From Podospora pseudocomata (taxonomy: Eukaryota > Ascomycota > Sordariomycetes > Sordariales > Podosporaceae), in assembly GCF_035222375.1 (NCBI RefSeq), contig NC_085887.1:3323501-3387500 (forward strand): a DNA stretch of 64,000 nt, written 5' to 3'. The stretch's first letter is position 1. Every line of letters starts with the position of its first letter. This document shows, one piece after another, positions 45,517 to 57,226 of this stretch. The notes beneath the pieces are model-generated. The model was not told the origin of the DNA. It was given only the letters and a program-made list of their open reading frames with translations, and did not search any database. The translations under genes and the position numbers were made by a program.

Positions 45517-46674
45517 ATGTCGAGACTGGCGACCCTCCCCCGACGACTGGCTCTCCTCCGCCCCCTAAGGAGGACGACATGCACCGCCAGGAGCTACTCC
45601 ACAGTATCCGAACAGCGCCTCGACAACCGCGTTAAGATCGTCGAAGTAGGGCCGCGCGATGGCCTCCAAAACGAAAAGAATATCGTGCCGCTGGCGACAA
45701 AGATTGAGCTGATTGAACGACTGGCAAAGACCGGGCTTCAGACAATCGAGGCGGGTTCGTTTGTCGCTCCGAAATGGGTGCCACAAGTATGCCGCCCCCT
45801 TTCCAACAACCCTTTCCAACTCCCTAGATGCTTACCATATGAAAAACAGATGGCCAACTCCTCCGAGATCCTCTCCCACATCCTCACCACCCCACCACCC
45901 TCCCCCCACCCCCTAACCTACTCCTTCCTCGCCCCCAACATGAAAGGCCTCTCCAACGCCTTCTCCATCCTCGACGCAAACCCCTCCTCTTTCTCCACCG
46001 AATCCAACCCTTCACCATCAAAACCCTCCCTCGAAATGGCCGTCTTTGCCTCGGCAACCGAAACCTTTTCCCAAAAAAACCTCAACGCCTCCATCGCCGC
46101 CTCTCTTGAAACTTTTAGGGCGGTCATCTCCGCCGCCAAGGAAACACCCTACAATCTCCGCGTCCGCGGCTACATCTCCGTCGTCCTCGGCTGCCCCTTT
46201 GAGGGCTACGACGTCTCGCCCCACCGCGTTGCTGAGATTGCTACCGAGCTGCTCGAGATGGGAGTGGACGAAATCGCGCTGGGTGATACGACAGGCATGG
46301 GCACTGCGCCCAGAACAAAGGACTTGTTGAATTGTCTGAGGAGCGCGGGGATAAGGAATGAGGATGTGGCGATGCACTTTCATGATACGTACGGGCAGGC
46401 GCTGGTGAACACGGCTGTGGCTTTGGAGCATGGGATCAGGACGTTCGATGCTAGTGTTAGTGGGTTGGGGGGTTGCCCGTACAGCCCCGGGGCTACCGGG
46501 AACGTGGCGACGGAGGATGTGGTGTATTTTATGGAGAGTTTGGGGATGGATGCGGGGGTTGATTTGGATGGGGTGGCCGAGGTGGGGGAGTGGATTAGCA
46601 AGGAGTTGGGGAGGGGGAATGGGAGTACCGTTGGGAGGGCGGTTTTGGGGCGGAGGAAGAGGAAGCAGGAGTGA
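45517..46674 (+). CDS. Hydroxymethylglutaryl-CoA lyase, mitochondrial
   Basis: Cleaves HMG-CoA to acetyl-CoA and acetoacetate, the last step of leucine breakdown. Exons 45517-45786 and 45850-46674 give 364 residues. The 63-nt intron (GTATGC...AACAG) has no stop and keeps the frame, so it could be mistaken for coding; removing it restores PKWVPQ-MANSSEIL as in the family. Residues 1-29 are Arg/Leu/Thr-rich with no acid, a mitochondrial presequence. TIM-barrel features: VEVGPRDGLQNE with catalytic Arg47 and Asp48, the metal-binding His266/His268 in MHFHDTYG, and the signature GGCPYSPGATGN with catalytic Cys299. The ATG at 45517 (context CCAAAAATG) is chosen; the upstream in-frame ATG at 45436 would bury the presequence. 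It ends in a basic tail (GRRKRKQE). Confidence 0.95.
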   Translation: MSRLATLPRRLALLRPLRRTTCTARSYSTVSEQRLDNRVKIVEVGPRDGLQNEKNIVPLATKIELIERLAKTGLQTIEAGSFVAPKWVPQVCRPLSNNPFQLPRCLPYEKQMANSSEILSHILTTPPPSPHPLTYSFLAPNMKGLSNAFSILDANPSSFSTESNPSPSKPSLEMAVFASATETFSQKNLNASIAASLETFRAVISAAKETPYNLRVRGYISVVLGCPFEGYDVSPHRVAEIATELLEMGVDEIALGDTTGMGTAPRTKDLLNCLRSAGIRNEDVAMHFHDTYGQALVNTAVALEHGIRTFDASVSGLGGCPYSPGATGNVATEDVVYFMESLGMDAGVDLDGVAEVGEWISKELGRGNGSTVGRAVLGRRKRKQE

Positions 46675-46794
46675 TGAGGAAGAGGGGGGATGTACATACA
46701 TGCATAGGTTGATTTGGAGTTAGGTTATGAGGTTCATGAGGAAATGAATTGTCAAAATTGGTTTATTTTATTTTGCTTTTCCGAGAGGGTGCTG

Positions 46795-47909
46795 CTAGTC
46801 TTCTTTTGCAAAGGTGTTGGCTACGATGAAGGGGAAGGCGGCTGTGGCTTCCATGTAGACCTGTTGCGATGTTAGCTCTGCTGTCTGTCTGGTTGATGAA
46901 GAAAAGAAGAACTGACCTTGACTGCATCAGCACCGATCTTGATCTTTCCCCAGCTGACCGCCTCATCTGGTCTCGCACCGGCGTCACTGCCGTCAAACTC
47001 CTGAGCCGTGTTGACATACACGGCCGACTCGGCCCCGTTTCTCATCAAGCACGCATTGGCTATGTGGTGCTTCACAATCCCGCCTCCCAGAATAATCATG
47101 CCTGCCCTCTTGGCCCTCACAGCAATGGTGTTGATCTTTCTGATATCTTCGACGATATCCACCCTCAACTGCTTCGGCGACGCCTTGAACGTGTGGAAAT
47201 ACAGCATATCCCCCAAACTCCCATCCGTCAGCGCCGGGCAGAAAACAGGGATGTTGTTCTTGTACGCCCAGTAATAGACACTCCTCTCATCGTTGATCTC
47301 CTTGCCCAACCGGTGGATAATCTTGGAGGGCGTCCAGTTGATCTCGTCATCGGTACCCTTGGAGGCCTCCTGCTCCTCGAGCATCCTGTCCAGGATGGGC
47401 ACGACCCAATCTTCAAACAGGCAGTAGTTCTTGTTGGGGACGACGAGGTTCCCGATGCGGTTGAGCCCTTGCTTGCGGAGGGAGGAGCCCTCGGCGGCGA
47501 ATGAGGAGAGGTAGGTGTCGCCGAGGCACTTGATAAAGTCCTCCTCGACGCCGCCGGCGGTGGTGACGATGGCGGAGATGTGGGAGTGCTGGGCTAGGTA
47601 GCGGAGGGTGCCGCGGAGGCCGGAGGAGATGAGGTTGGAGGTGTAGCCGAGGAAGATGGTGGTTTTGGCCGAGGGGTCGGAGGGGTCTGACCAGGTGCGC
47701 ATGTCGTTGATTATCCGGACGGCTTCGCACATGGAGGAGGCTTGGAAGCCCATGTGCTTCATGCCCTGGAGGAGGTCGTCGACGGTGATGGGCCGGCCTT
47801 TGAAGGCGTTGAAGTCGAGCTCTTCTACTTTTTGGGCGTCTGAGGGCATGTCGACTGATTGGACGAGGACGGCCTCGGTGGCTGCGGTTGGGGGCAGGTT
47901 GCTGTCCAT
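46795..47909 (-). CDS. DYS1: Deoxyhypusine synthase
   Basis: Transfers the aminobutyl group of spermidine, with NAD, to one lysine of eIF5A, the first step of hypusine formation; cytosolic and essential in fungi studied. Exons 46917-47909 and 46795-46860 give 352 residues. The 56-nt intron has donor GTCAGT, branch GCTAAC and acceptor AACAG; the last exon supplies [21 protein letters not shown]. Family features: [43 protein letters not shown] and SWGKI with catalytic Lys322. Only 120 bp separate its stop from that of the convergent HMG-CoA lyase gene, so the 3' ends of the transcripts may overlap. Confidence 0.96.
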
Positions 47910-49382
47910 TTTTGTCTATCTGAGGTTTTTGATATCTGATGATGATGGCGGGGTTGAGATCCGGGTGAAAATCTCAAGATAGTGTTTGAGAAACAGGCGA
48001 AGGATGGAGATATGTACAGTAAGTCAAACCGAGACTGATGATGCTTGAGTACACTTGGCAGAGTAGACCCAAATTCAAATGGTGGTCACTTCTTCTTATC
48101 TTGCCAACGCCTTTTTGGCTTGAATCTTCAGACGAAGCGGGAGTCTGAGTCTCAGAGAATGAGGGACCTTCTTGGCTGCAGTTACACATCCCGCCCCACT
48201 TTTAAATGTCGAATCTTGAATGCCACACAGCTGATGCTGCTTGCTCCATGCCCCATCCCATGTACAAAGCCGAGCAACGGCGAGATCTAAGAATTCATCA
48301 TTGATATCAATAGTCGGCGACCGCTTTTCAATGACACTCATCTCAAGATGACTTCGGTGAGCGTGCCCTTCCAAACCCGGGCTGGCGGATTCGGTGCACT
48401 AACATTTAAATCTCTTTTGTGGTTTTACCCGATACCAATGGCATGCGTGAAACAAGCGCAGATGCCGGGACGGTGCATGGCGGGGCTTGTCCCGGAAGGG
48501 GCTAGCGTGCGGCGACGCACACCCCCCACAGGGGGCTCCCACAGGGCGGCACCAGGCCGAAAAGCACAGGGAATTGGTTGCTTGTTGGGTGCTTGTGGGT
48601 GCTTGTGGGTGTTTGTGGATGCTTGGCCTGCCACATTGTGGCCCGTGAGCCCAGTCCTCTCGCTCTCCCGTGTGGCCCGGTGGAGAGGGCAGCAATTCGA
48701 GATCAGATCCACCCGACCGTCGTCCAATCTTCATCATTCTCTCTCCATTGCCATCCTCTTCCCAACACCCAAGTTCCTCATCCAAAAAGCGCGTCGCCGA
48801 CATTGACGAGGTCATCAGCCCTCGCCAATTTCCCACAGAGTTCCTCTTGGAGCAACACGCTGGCGAAATAAAATAAAATAAAAGAGATAGGCATAGAGAG
48901 ACCCGCTTGCCAGGCGGACACCAGTGCCACACGCAACCGACCGCATTGAGTTTCCGAGTTGCCAGGTTCTTGGGAAGCAGCCACTTCGACTTCAACATCC
49001 GCTTCCACTTCCGCTTGCGCCTCATCAGCATCATCACCTTCGACAAGCAACGGTCGGGCTCGAGTATAGAAGCGCCTCCTCCTATAAACACCACCAGACG
49101 GCAGCGTTAGAAGCCAGCCGCCCAGTTGAGGCTCTTTCCTGCGAAGTTCAAGCTTTGTGCCTTCGACCACAACAGCGGACGCCCGTCGGCACTCAACCAC
49201 CTCGCAGCATCACAACCTCTGCCCTGACATGCGCCTGTCCGGTAAGGTGGAAAAGTAACAAGAGGGGCGTTCCCTCCGAGTTAAGATGTACGTTTATCGA
49301 ATATTTTTTCCCCTCTTGTCACTGTCTGCACCACCTGTCATCGTCATCACATCAACACTGTCGGAGGATTCCTACAGTCAAG
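47910..49382. promoter_or_regulatory. Divergent promoter region, DYS1 and SNT1
   Basis: 1.47 kb between divergent start codons. It contains a GC-rich block (48430-48560), four CTTGTGGGTG-like decamers (48581-48625), and the probable SNT1 leader from about 48900. The open frame that runs in from 48924 is in frame with SNT1 but low in protein character, and is taken as leader. Confidence 0.55.
49288..49377 (+). other. Possible intron in the SNT1 5' leader
   Basis: A GTACGT donor at 49288 and a TTCCTACAG acceptor ending at 49377 would define a 90-nt intron just before the SNT1 start codon. No strong CTRAY branch site is visible, so this is tentative. Confidence 0.3.
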
Positions 49383-52300
49383 ATGGACCAGTACTGTCAC
49401 GGCGACGGCCGTTCTTTTGAGCCACCGCCGTCGTTACCCCTCCACAGTTACAACCGGCATTCTCTTCCTCCACCGCACTGGCACGACCATCATCGCGAAT
49501 TCAAGTTTGAAAGGACGCATTACTATGACAACCGGCCGCGTGATACACGTCCTACACAGGATCCAGCTCATCCAACTAACTTTTTCCGTGACAGGACGAG
49601 GTACACGGGTCAGTATCACCCTGACCGCCGTTCCCGTTCGCCCCGAGACAGATCTCCATATGGTGGCGAGCGTGACCGTGGTCCACCCCAACAGTACCCG
49701 GACAATGACCGCAGGCGTCCTATTGACGCGCGGGGAAATCCATCCGGTTTCCCAAACCGGGAAGGATTTCGTAACGAGCCTCCACGCGGGCCCAAGGCGC
49801 TGCTAGACGCTCCGAATGGCCCACGTGGCGGGTTTGCTGGAGACTATCGCGGCAGAGGCAGAGGTGGTGGTGGGCGCGGACGGCCCACGTGGGGAAGAGA
49901 CGATAGGCCAGATGTTGGACGCGACGACCCCCGCGATCGGCCTCACTTTCGAGATGAACGCAGCCGCGAGCGAGACTACCCAAGGGATCGAGAATGGGCT
50001 CCGCGTGACCGAGAACACAGCTTCCGCGGCCGAAGAACACCCCCCCCAAGGGGTCGATCTCCCTTAAGACGTGACTTTGACGTGGGTTTGAATGTGGACG
50101 CAGAGAGGGCCAGACGAGGGTCCAGAGATGGTCCGTTATCTGCTGGGTCATCAAACTCGGACCCGCCTTTTGGAGGACCCTTCCGAGGTTCATATCGTGG
50201 AAGGGGTGGGGGCAGAGGAGGAGGACGTGGGGGCGGTGATTGGGATCGTGGTGGAAGAGGCAGAGGATTCCATGGCGATGACCGTCCTGACCATCGCTTC
50301 CCCCGCAGCCATTCCCAGGATGGTCGATATGGACGGGAACCAGATGTTCGAGATCACCGAGAGCCTAGGTACCAGGAGTTCACTAGGGACATTCGAGATG
50401 ATCGCCCGATGGGAAGAGACAGGGAGCACGATCTCATTCGACCGAAACCGATCGACCGCGTATCCAACGACCCGCCTTCAGCAAAGGACGTTTCGCCTCC
50501 TCCCCTTGCGCCTTCAGCCCCCGCCTTTGGCACAGTCCCGAGCCGCCCACCCGCCACGACAGACATTCAGTCAATGACAGGGAAACCACCTCCAACCGGA
50601 CCTAGAGCGTTAGCGGTGGAGGAGCGGCCACCCTCTGCAGGTCAAGGCGTGAGCAATGATAGAGCCCCTCCTACCGGTCCCTCAAAAATCCACGGGGAAG
50701 CTAGTCCCACCATTCCATCTGGACCCCGGGCCCACCGAGATGCCAAGCAGCCCCAAAGGTCTAGCAAACAGTGGATCAATACTGGTGCGTTCAATGCCAA
50801 GAAGACGCAGGAATCCCCCAAATCCGCAAGGTCCATGAGCGTGGTCTCGCAGCACCCAAGACCCTTTGGTGGCTTCCGCCCAGAATCCTCCCATACGGAC
50901 TTCCACAGCGAATACAACAAGCGGCCCCGTAGTCCGGATGCCAAGTCAGATTCACACACAGAGCGATATGGGGGTTTCCGTGGCACCGGTGTCAACGACA
51001 TCGCCATTGCCTACCAGAGAGGATCTCACTCGGCCAGAGCATCATTGGACCGTGACATGAGGCTGAGTCTGGATGATGGTGACTTGAAAGTGGGCGCAGC
51101 CGAGCCTGTCGTTGAGCGAGCTCAAACAGAACGGCAACCGGACCGTGTCCAGGAACCAACTCCCAGCCCGGTGACGTTGGAAGCTGTTGAGCCCTCCGAG
51201 GACAAAATAGAAGAGGCGAAACAGTCGACAGTCCCACCGCCAGAGTCACACCCTCTCGACTTTGACGTCCCTTCATCGGGAGTCAGGCTACAGGAGAAGC
51301 ACCTGCCCGCGTCAGCGGAAGAGACTGAGGAATCGGACGAGGATGACGAAGATCTTAACGATTATTTTTCGCAACAGGTATCCAAGGCCGAGGCCGAGCT
51401 CAAGAAGCTGCACGAGATGGTGGACGGTTCGACCATTCAAATCGTTGCGCGGTATACAACTGTGGAAAATAATGCCATGGTCAGGGTGGTTGTCAGCCCA
51501 GTTACCGTCCAGAACAAGGTGAAGCCCATTCCTGACGGTTTCACGTTTCCCCCGGCAAAACCGCAACAGGTTGATCCAGTTGAGCCCGAGGCAGCCTTGC
51601 CGCAGCCTCAAGTGCAAGATGAGGAGATGCCAGACGCCGTGCCTGAGGCGCCGGCGAGCCCTACGATCGAAAAGGCGGACGAAGTGGCCGAGCAGCAGCT
51701 TCCTGAGCCACAACCCAAGGTGGAGGACATGGATGTTGAGGGCTCAGCCCTTCCGTCAGTGCCAGCTGTGCAGGACGCTAACCTACATGACGAGGACGTC
51801 AGTATGGAGGATGTTTCTGAAGTGCACGAGACAGTGGAGCCTCCGCATCCTCCAGCGTCTGTGAATGGGGAGCCCGGCAGAAATGGCATTCATGCCCCGT
51901 TCATGCAAACTGCCCACACCCCCTCGCACATGGATGACGACAGCGAGGACAGGACAGAGGACGACGGGAGCATCTACGATACTGTCGAGCATGCTCGCGA
52001 GTTTTCCGCCACACCGCCAACCGAAGACTTGCCCATCTACAACGTCAAACCCTGGGAGCAGAGCAGACGAGCATTCCGAACTGAGGAGAGCTCCCCCAAC
52101 TTTGGAAACTTTGTGCTTGCCAGCATCCAACGAGAGACTGCCACCGCCGAGACGGCGCAAGACGTGTCCCGGCGGCAGTATGCTCAAGATTACGAGTCTT
52201 ACTTGAAGTTTACCCAGTCGGATGACCCGGTTGCCATCAAGAGCAGAGCACACTTTACGAATGAAGTTTCGGTCAAGGAGACCAAGGGGCCACAATCGGA

Positions 52301-54141
52301 AAACAAACCAGAAGGCAGAGGGACGCGAGCGCGTTTTGCTACGGAATATGATCTGAAGAAAGCCCTGGAGCAGTCGCAGCGGGAGTTTGCCGAGAGGCAG
52401 GAGCGGGAAGACCGAAGCCAGAAGGAAAAGTACCGCACGGAGAAGGAGGCGGTGATCCCTGACATGCTGTGGACCACGGCAGAAAAGGAGCAGGCCTCAT
52501 TTTATGATACTGCCGGCAAGCTTCCCTTGGAGAAACTGGTGGCCACTTGGGACGTCGTTCCCTGGCATGTCAACTTCACCGAGGAGGAGGCCGAAAAGTT
52601 TGAGAAGGCCTACCTGGAGTTCCCCAAGCAGTGGGGCAAGATTGCAAAGGAGCTGCCCAACCGCGACACCGGCACTTGTATCCAGTATTACTATGCCATG
52701 AAACGGGAGCTGGGGCTCAAGGAGAAGCTCAAGAAACAGCCAAAGAAGCGCAAGAAGGGTGGACGTGCTAAGCAGCGCTCCAGTGCTTTGGTGTCGGAGT
52801 TGGGCAATGGTGAACACGAAACCGAAGACGCCACTCAGGAAACTGGCGAGAACGGTGAGCGTCGCCGCCCTCCCCGTCGTGCTGCCGCTCCCAACTTTGG
52901 CGGCAACGAGGCCACACCGAATGCCGACTCGGACGGCGCAACCCCGGCTGCCACCCCGGCCCGGAGGAGAGGCGGTACCGCAATTGAGGGTGCCAAGAAC
53001 GACAGCGGGGCCGAGAAGGCAGAGGGCAAGAGAGCCCGGGGCAGAAAGCAGGTCAAAGACAAGGCTGGTCAAGATGCCAAGGGCATAAAACCCGCACCGT
53101 CAACACAAACCCCGGTGCCGCTTCCGCTACCTGTGCCGAGCAACAAGGGCGGTCGATCACGGGCCAACTCCAAGGCTCAGGGCCCCGAGTGGGCTTCCCC
53201 CCAGACCCCTGTCGACATTGCTGCCCGGCCCCCGGGACACTTTGAGGCGCCTCCCGGGGGCATGCAACCGCCCCTGGCCCCCGTTCAGCAGCCGCCGCTG
53301 TCAAGCCCCGAGAGGGCAATGGGTCCGATGCAGTCGACCATGTCCGAGGTCATGGCAGCGCCGTCCCTCCGGCCAGAGCCGCCGCTGTCCCAGACGTCAG
53401 TCCCCACATTCGACATCCCTCAGCCAGCCGGGCCCGATCGCACTCGTACCCCACAGCAGGCGTCGAGCTACTGGAGCGTTTCAGAGTCAAACGACTTCCC
53501 CGGTCTGCTGCGGGCTTTTGGCACCGACTGGAACGCCATTGCTGCCCATATGCAAACCAAGACAGCCACCATGGTACGCCCAACCCCAACAGCCTTTTCT
53601 CTTTCCCATCCCACCCCGTTCCCATCCCACCCCGTTCCCGTCCCCATACCCGTCCCCGTCCCCGGACATGACGACTAACTACTCGGACTTGCAGGTCAAA
53701 AACTTTTATATGCGTCAGACCAAGGAGGGTGGCAGGAGGGAGACCAATGTGGACTGGGAGCACATTGCTACCGAAGCCGACGCCAAGCTTCGTCGCGGGG
53801 AGAAGCGTCCTGCTCCGCCGACACCGACCCAAGGACCCCGGAAGAGATATGATGTGCCGACGGGACACCGGCCCCTGGCTGCTGCCGAACCCGAGGAGCA
53901 CACGCCTACCAAGATTGAGCCGATGCCGGCGAACAACCACTTTACGCGCTTCCAAATACCGATCGCACAGGCCGCTCCCGTGTCACATCCGATGGCTCAA
54001 ACTACCCAGCCTGTCATGTCAGCACCGCTGACTTCTTCGGCCGCCGTGCAACAGCAAGCCCCACCCACCGGACCAGTTGTCACACAGGCCATGTCACCGC
54101 ATCTTCACCCTCTCCGACCACCGGCCCCGCCTTTTCCCTTT

Positions 54142-54178
<37 letters not shown>

Positions 54179-56541
54179 GGGAACCCGAGCCGACGCCGCC
54201 GCCAGTGTTGTCTCAGCATCCGCACCCGCACCCGCACCCGCAGCAGCCCCAACCACAGCAACAGCAGCCGTCTCAGATGCCCCGGCAAACTCCGCAGCCC
54301 GTGCCGATTTCCCAGAAGGCCCCTGTGTCTGCTGCCCCGATTGTGCCCGTGTCAGACGCTGTGCCTCCACCGGCAGGCTGGCCATCGTCCAGCACCTTCT
54401 CACTGCTGGGGCAGCCCAAGGACAGTCGCGACGGCCGCCATGCTGCTGAGAGAGAACGTCAACCCATGGGTCTTGGTCAGCGTGAGCCACCACGGCAAGC
54501 AGAGCGGGCGCCACCGTTGCGCATGAAGCAGGATCCTGATCAACCTCCTCACACCCCAGAGGCTTACCCTGCATACCAGCCGCCACGCACTGCTCCACCT
54601 CGGAGCGAACCAATCCCGCTGGCAAGGCAGCCAGAACCACCACATCGTGTCACACCAGCTGCCCCCATGTATGGACCCAGCATTCAGGGCCAGCCCATGC
54701 GAGGACTTCTCAACGACCCAGTGCCTACCCAGCAAGCACCTTCTGTGGGGCCGGGCATGGAGAGGCCGCTGTCAACAGCCCAGAGGCCGGCGGCGGTGTC
54801 GATGCAGGAGCACTTTGCGCCCATTCCAGCTTCTGCTCCTCCGGTTCCTCCACCACAGCCTGCGCCAGCCGCCCCGCGACCACCAGAGCCACGCAAGACC
54901 AGCAACCTCAACTTCCTGCTCAACGATGACCCTCCGCCCGCCCCAAAGCGTATCGCCGACGTGTCGTCCATGGGCGTGAAGCCGAGCTCAACGCCACCAC
55001 CTCAGCCGATGGCTGCTCGCCAGCCGCCTCCCCCAACATCAGCTCCGGCGCCGCCAAGAAGAGAGGAGGCTGGTTACCCGTATGCTCGCAACCCACCGCC
55101 CTCGCACCAAGGTCCTCCTCCCTCGGCTATCCCTCCGCTGAAGCCGAGCTACCCTGCACAGTCGCCGCGGTCTGGACATTCACGGGCGCCGAGTGCCAAC
55201 ATTGTTCCCTCCATGGACCCTGCTCTGGAGCCATCGCGAGCGGAATATTATCCGCGCCACTATGCTCAGCATCAGCCAAGTGCAACTAATTCTCCTCAGC
55301 CACACACGGCTCATCACTATGGTCAGACTCCTGCTCAACATCCCCAGCTTTCACAGCAGATGCCTCAACATCAGCATGCTCAGCAACAGCCACCGCAGCC
55401 GCCACAGCCGCAACAGCACCCGCAGCAGGCTCAGATGGCGTATCCACCACAGGGCTATCAGGGATATCCCGTCAGCCAAGCGCACGCTCCTTCTCCTACA
55501 CCTCAATATGCTCCTCATCCTGGCATGGCGGTAAGGAGGGAGCCACAGTCCCAAACCGGACGCGAATCTTGGTCGCAGCCCCCGCAAGTATCAACTAGCC
55601 AACAGCAACAGATGATTCAGCAGGAGCAGCAGGAGCGGGAGCGACAGCGCCAGCAGATGCTCCAACAGCAGCAGCATGCCCATGGCCATCAGATTCCTCA
55701 GCAGCCTCCCCAGCAACACCAGCCACCCAGCAACTGGCCGCCATCTCAGCAAGGGACCCCGCAAAAGCCGAGCCAGCCTGTTCCCGCGCACACGGCTTGG
55801 GGAGTTCAGCATGGTGTACAGGCCAAGCCACCTGTCACCAGCTCGGTACCGTCGCAGCAGCAGCATGCTTGGGCACCAACAGGCTCTCATCAGCAACAAC
55901 CCCAGCCGTTCAACCTGAGAGAGAGTCGTGGTCCTCCTGTATATCCCCACGAAACGCAGAGCCCAACGGCCGGCATTGTCCATCATCAACACCAGGGCTC
56001 GATTGGAAGCGGTAGGTACGCCCAACCCCAACAAGATGCAAGACGAGAGCCTGGTCCACCAACCCAGCCATTCCCTCGGTACGCCACTCCCGGCCCCGGC
56101 CAGACTAGAGATCCCGGTGCTAGGAGTTACACCCCTGTGAACTCATTTGATCCTCGTGGCCCGCCGCCGCCGCAGGCATATGGTCAGCCGGATATGAGGG
56201 ACGCTCACATGCGAGAGGCACAATTTGGCAGAGATCCCAGGGAGATGGGCAGGGACCCAAGGGAGATGGCCAGAGACCCTAGGGAGATGGGAAGAGATCC
56301 TAGGGAAATGGGACGTGATCCGAGAGAGATGGGCAGGGATCCTAGGGACATTGCGAGGGAGCAAGCGCAGGCCCAGGCTCAAGCTCAGCATCATGCTCAG
56401 GTGCAGGCTCAGGGACCGCCCCGCGGCCCGGTTCAAGGTCAGGGGACGACACAGGCGCAGGCCCAGCTTCAGGCGCAGCAGAGGATACTGAGACCGCAGG
56501 AGGGGTATGATCGGCCTCCTCCTCGAAGGGAGGGTTATTGA
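49383..56541 (+). CDS. SNT1: SNT1/NCoR-like corepressor with two SANT domains
   Basis: Scaffold subunit of the Set3/Hos2 histone deacetylase complex, the fungal relative of NCoR/SMRT; nuclear. Exons 49383-53573 and 53695-56541 give 2345 residues, about twice the yeast protein. The 121-nt intron (donor GTACGC, branch GACTAAC, acceptor TTGCAG) cuts through the second SANT domain. Order: Arg/Gly/Asp-rich disordered N-terminus with RGG repeats (about 170-320); acidic region; deacetylase-activating/SANT1 region (about 1025-1115; VPWHVNFTEEEAEKFEKAY...WGKIAKELPNRDTGTCIQYYY); basic spacer; SANT2 (about 1363-1408; YWSVSESNDFPGLLRAFGTDW). The C-terminal 900 residues are Pro/Gln-rich, with 12 consecutive Gln near 1547 and tandem RDPREMG units near 2241-2286. 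The ATG at 49383 (MDQYCHGDG) is the first with coding character. Confidence 0.9.
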
Positions 56542-57226
56542 GGGGCGTGATCAGAATGACTTGTCCTTGCGCCTCGAAGCGTTCCTTCACAGTTTGATGG
56601 TTACATTACAGAGGAGGGAGGCGAGTCTCGAAGGCGCTGCGGCCCTTCTCCAAGCGTTAGTTGGGTTTTATTCGGGTGAAAAGATGAGCGATGATTTGGG
56701 GATCAGAGATAAAAGAAAACAAGCGCATTGTTGACTGGGAACCGAGAAAAGGGACAGTCCGATGGAAAAAGGACTGGGGGGGAAAAGCCAGGAATAGTCA
56801 GCGGGTTGGGTTTATATGGTTTTTATCGTATGGCTTTTTGTTACTTTTATAAGGCAGGCTTCTGGAACTTTGGGGGCGCATGATTCAATGGAGCGGTTTC
56901 TGCGTTTTCATTTGGTGGGGATGGGGAGGGGAGGTTTCGGGGGGGTTCATTATAGGGGGTTTAGGATGAAATGGTGTTTTTTGATAGATGTAGTCTATAA
57001 GGAATGTTTATGGTATGGCTTTGTAATTTTTGAGGTTTCTGTGACATTGCCATCTTTTTTTGTGTTTTTTCCTCCGAGTTGGGGTAATGTTCATGTTCAA
57101 TTTTGTTTCATGGTTTGGTTGCGCTTGCACTTTGTTGGTGTCTTGCTATGGTTTGTCCAGAGTTATAGGCCAGGGAAGCCATTACCGCACTATGTCCCAG
57201 TCCTCTTATCCCTGAAGTGTTCTCCA
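56542..57226. other. Convergent 3' flanks, SNT1 and hydrolase
   Basis: GT-rich plus strand after the SNT1 stop, typical of 3' untranslated sequence. The open frame 56816-57580 runs into the antisense of the next gene and was rejected. Nothing else seen. Confidence 0.55.

Noticed and set aside
48924-49382. In-frame N-terminal extension of SNT1
   Set aside because: The residues are unlike the rest of the protein, and a possible leader intron interrupts it. The ATG at 49383 is where coding character begins.
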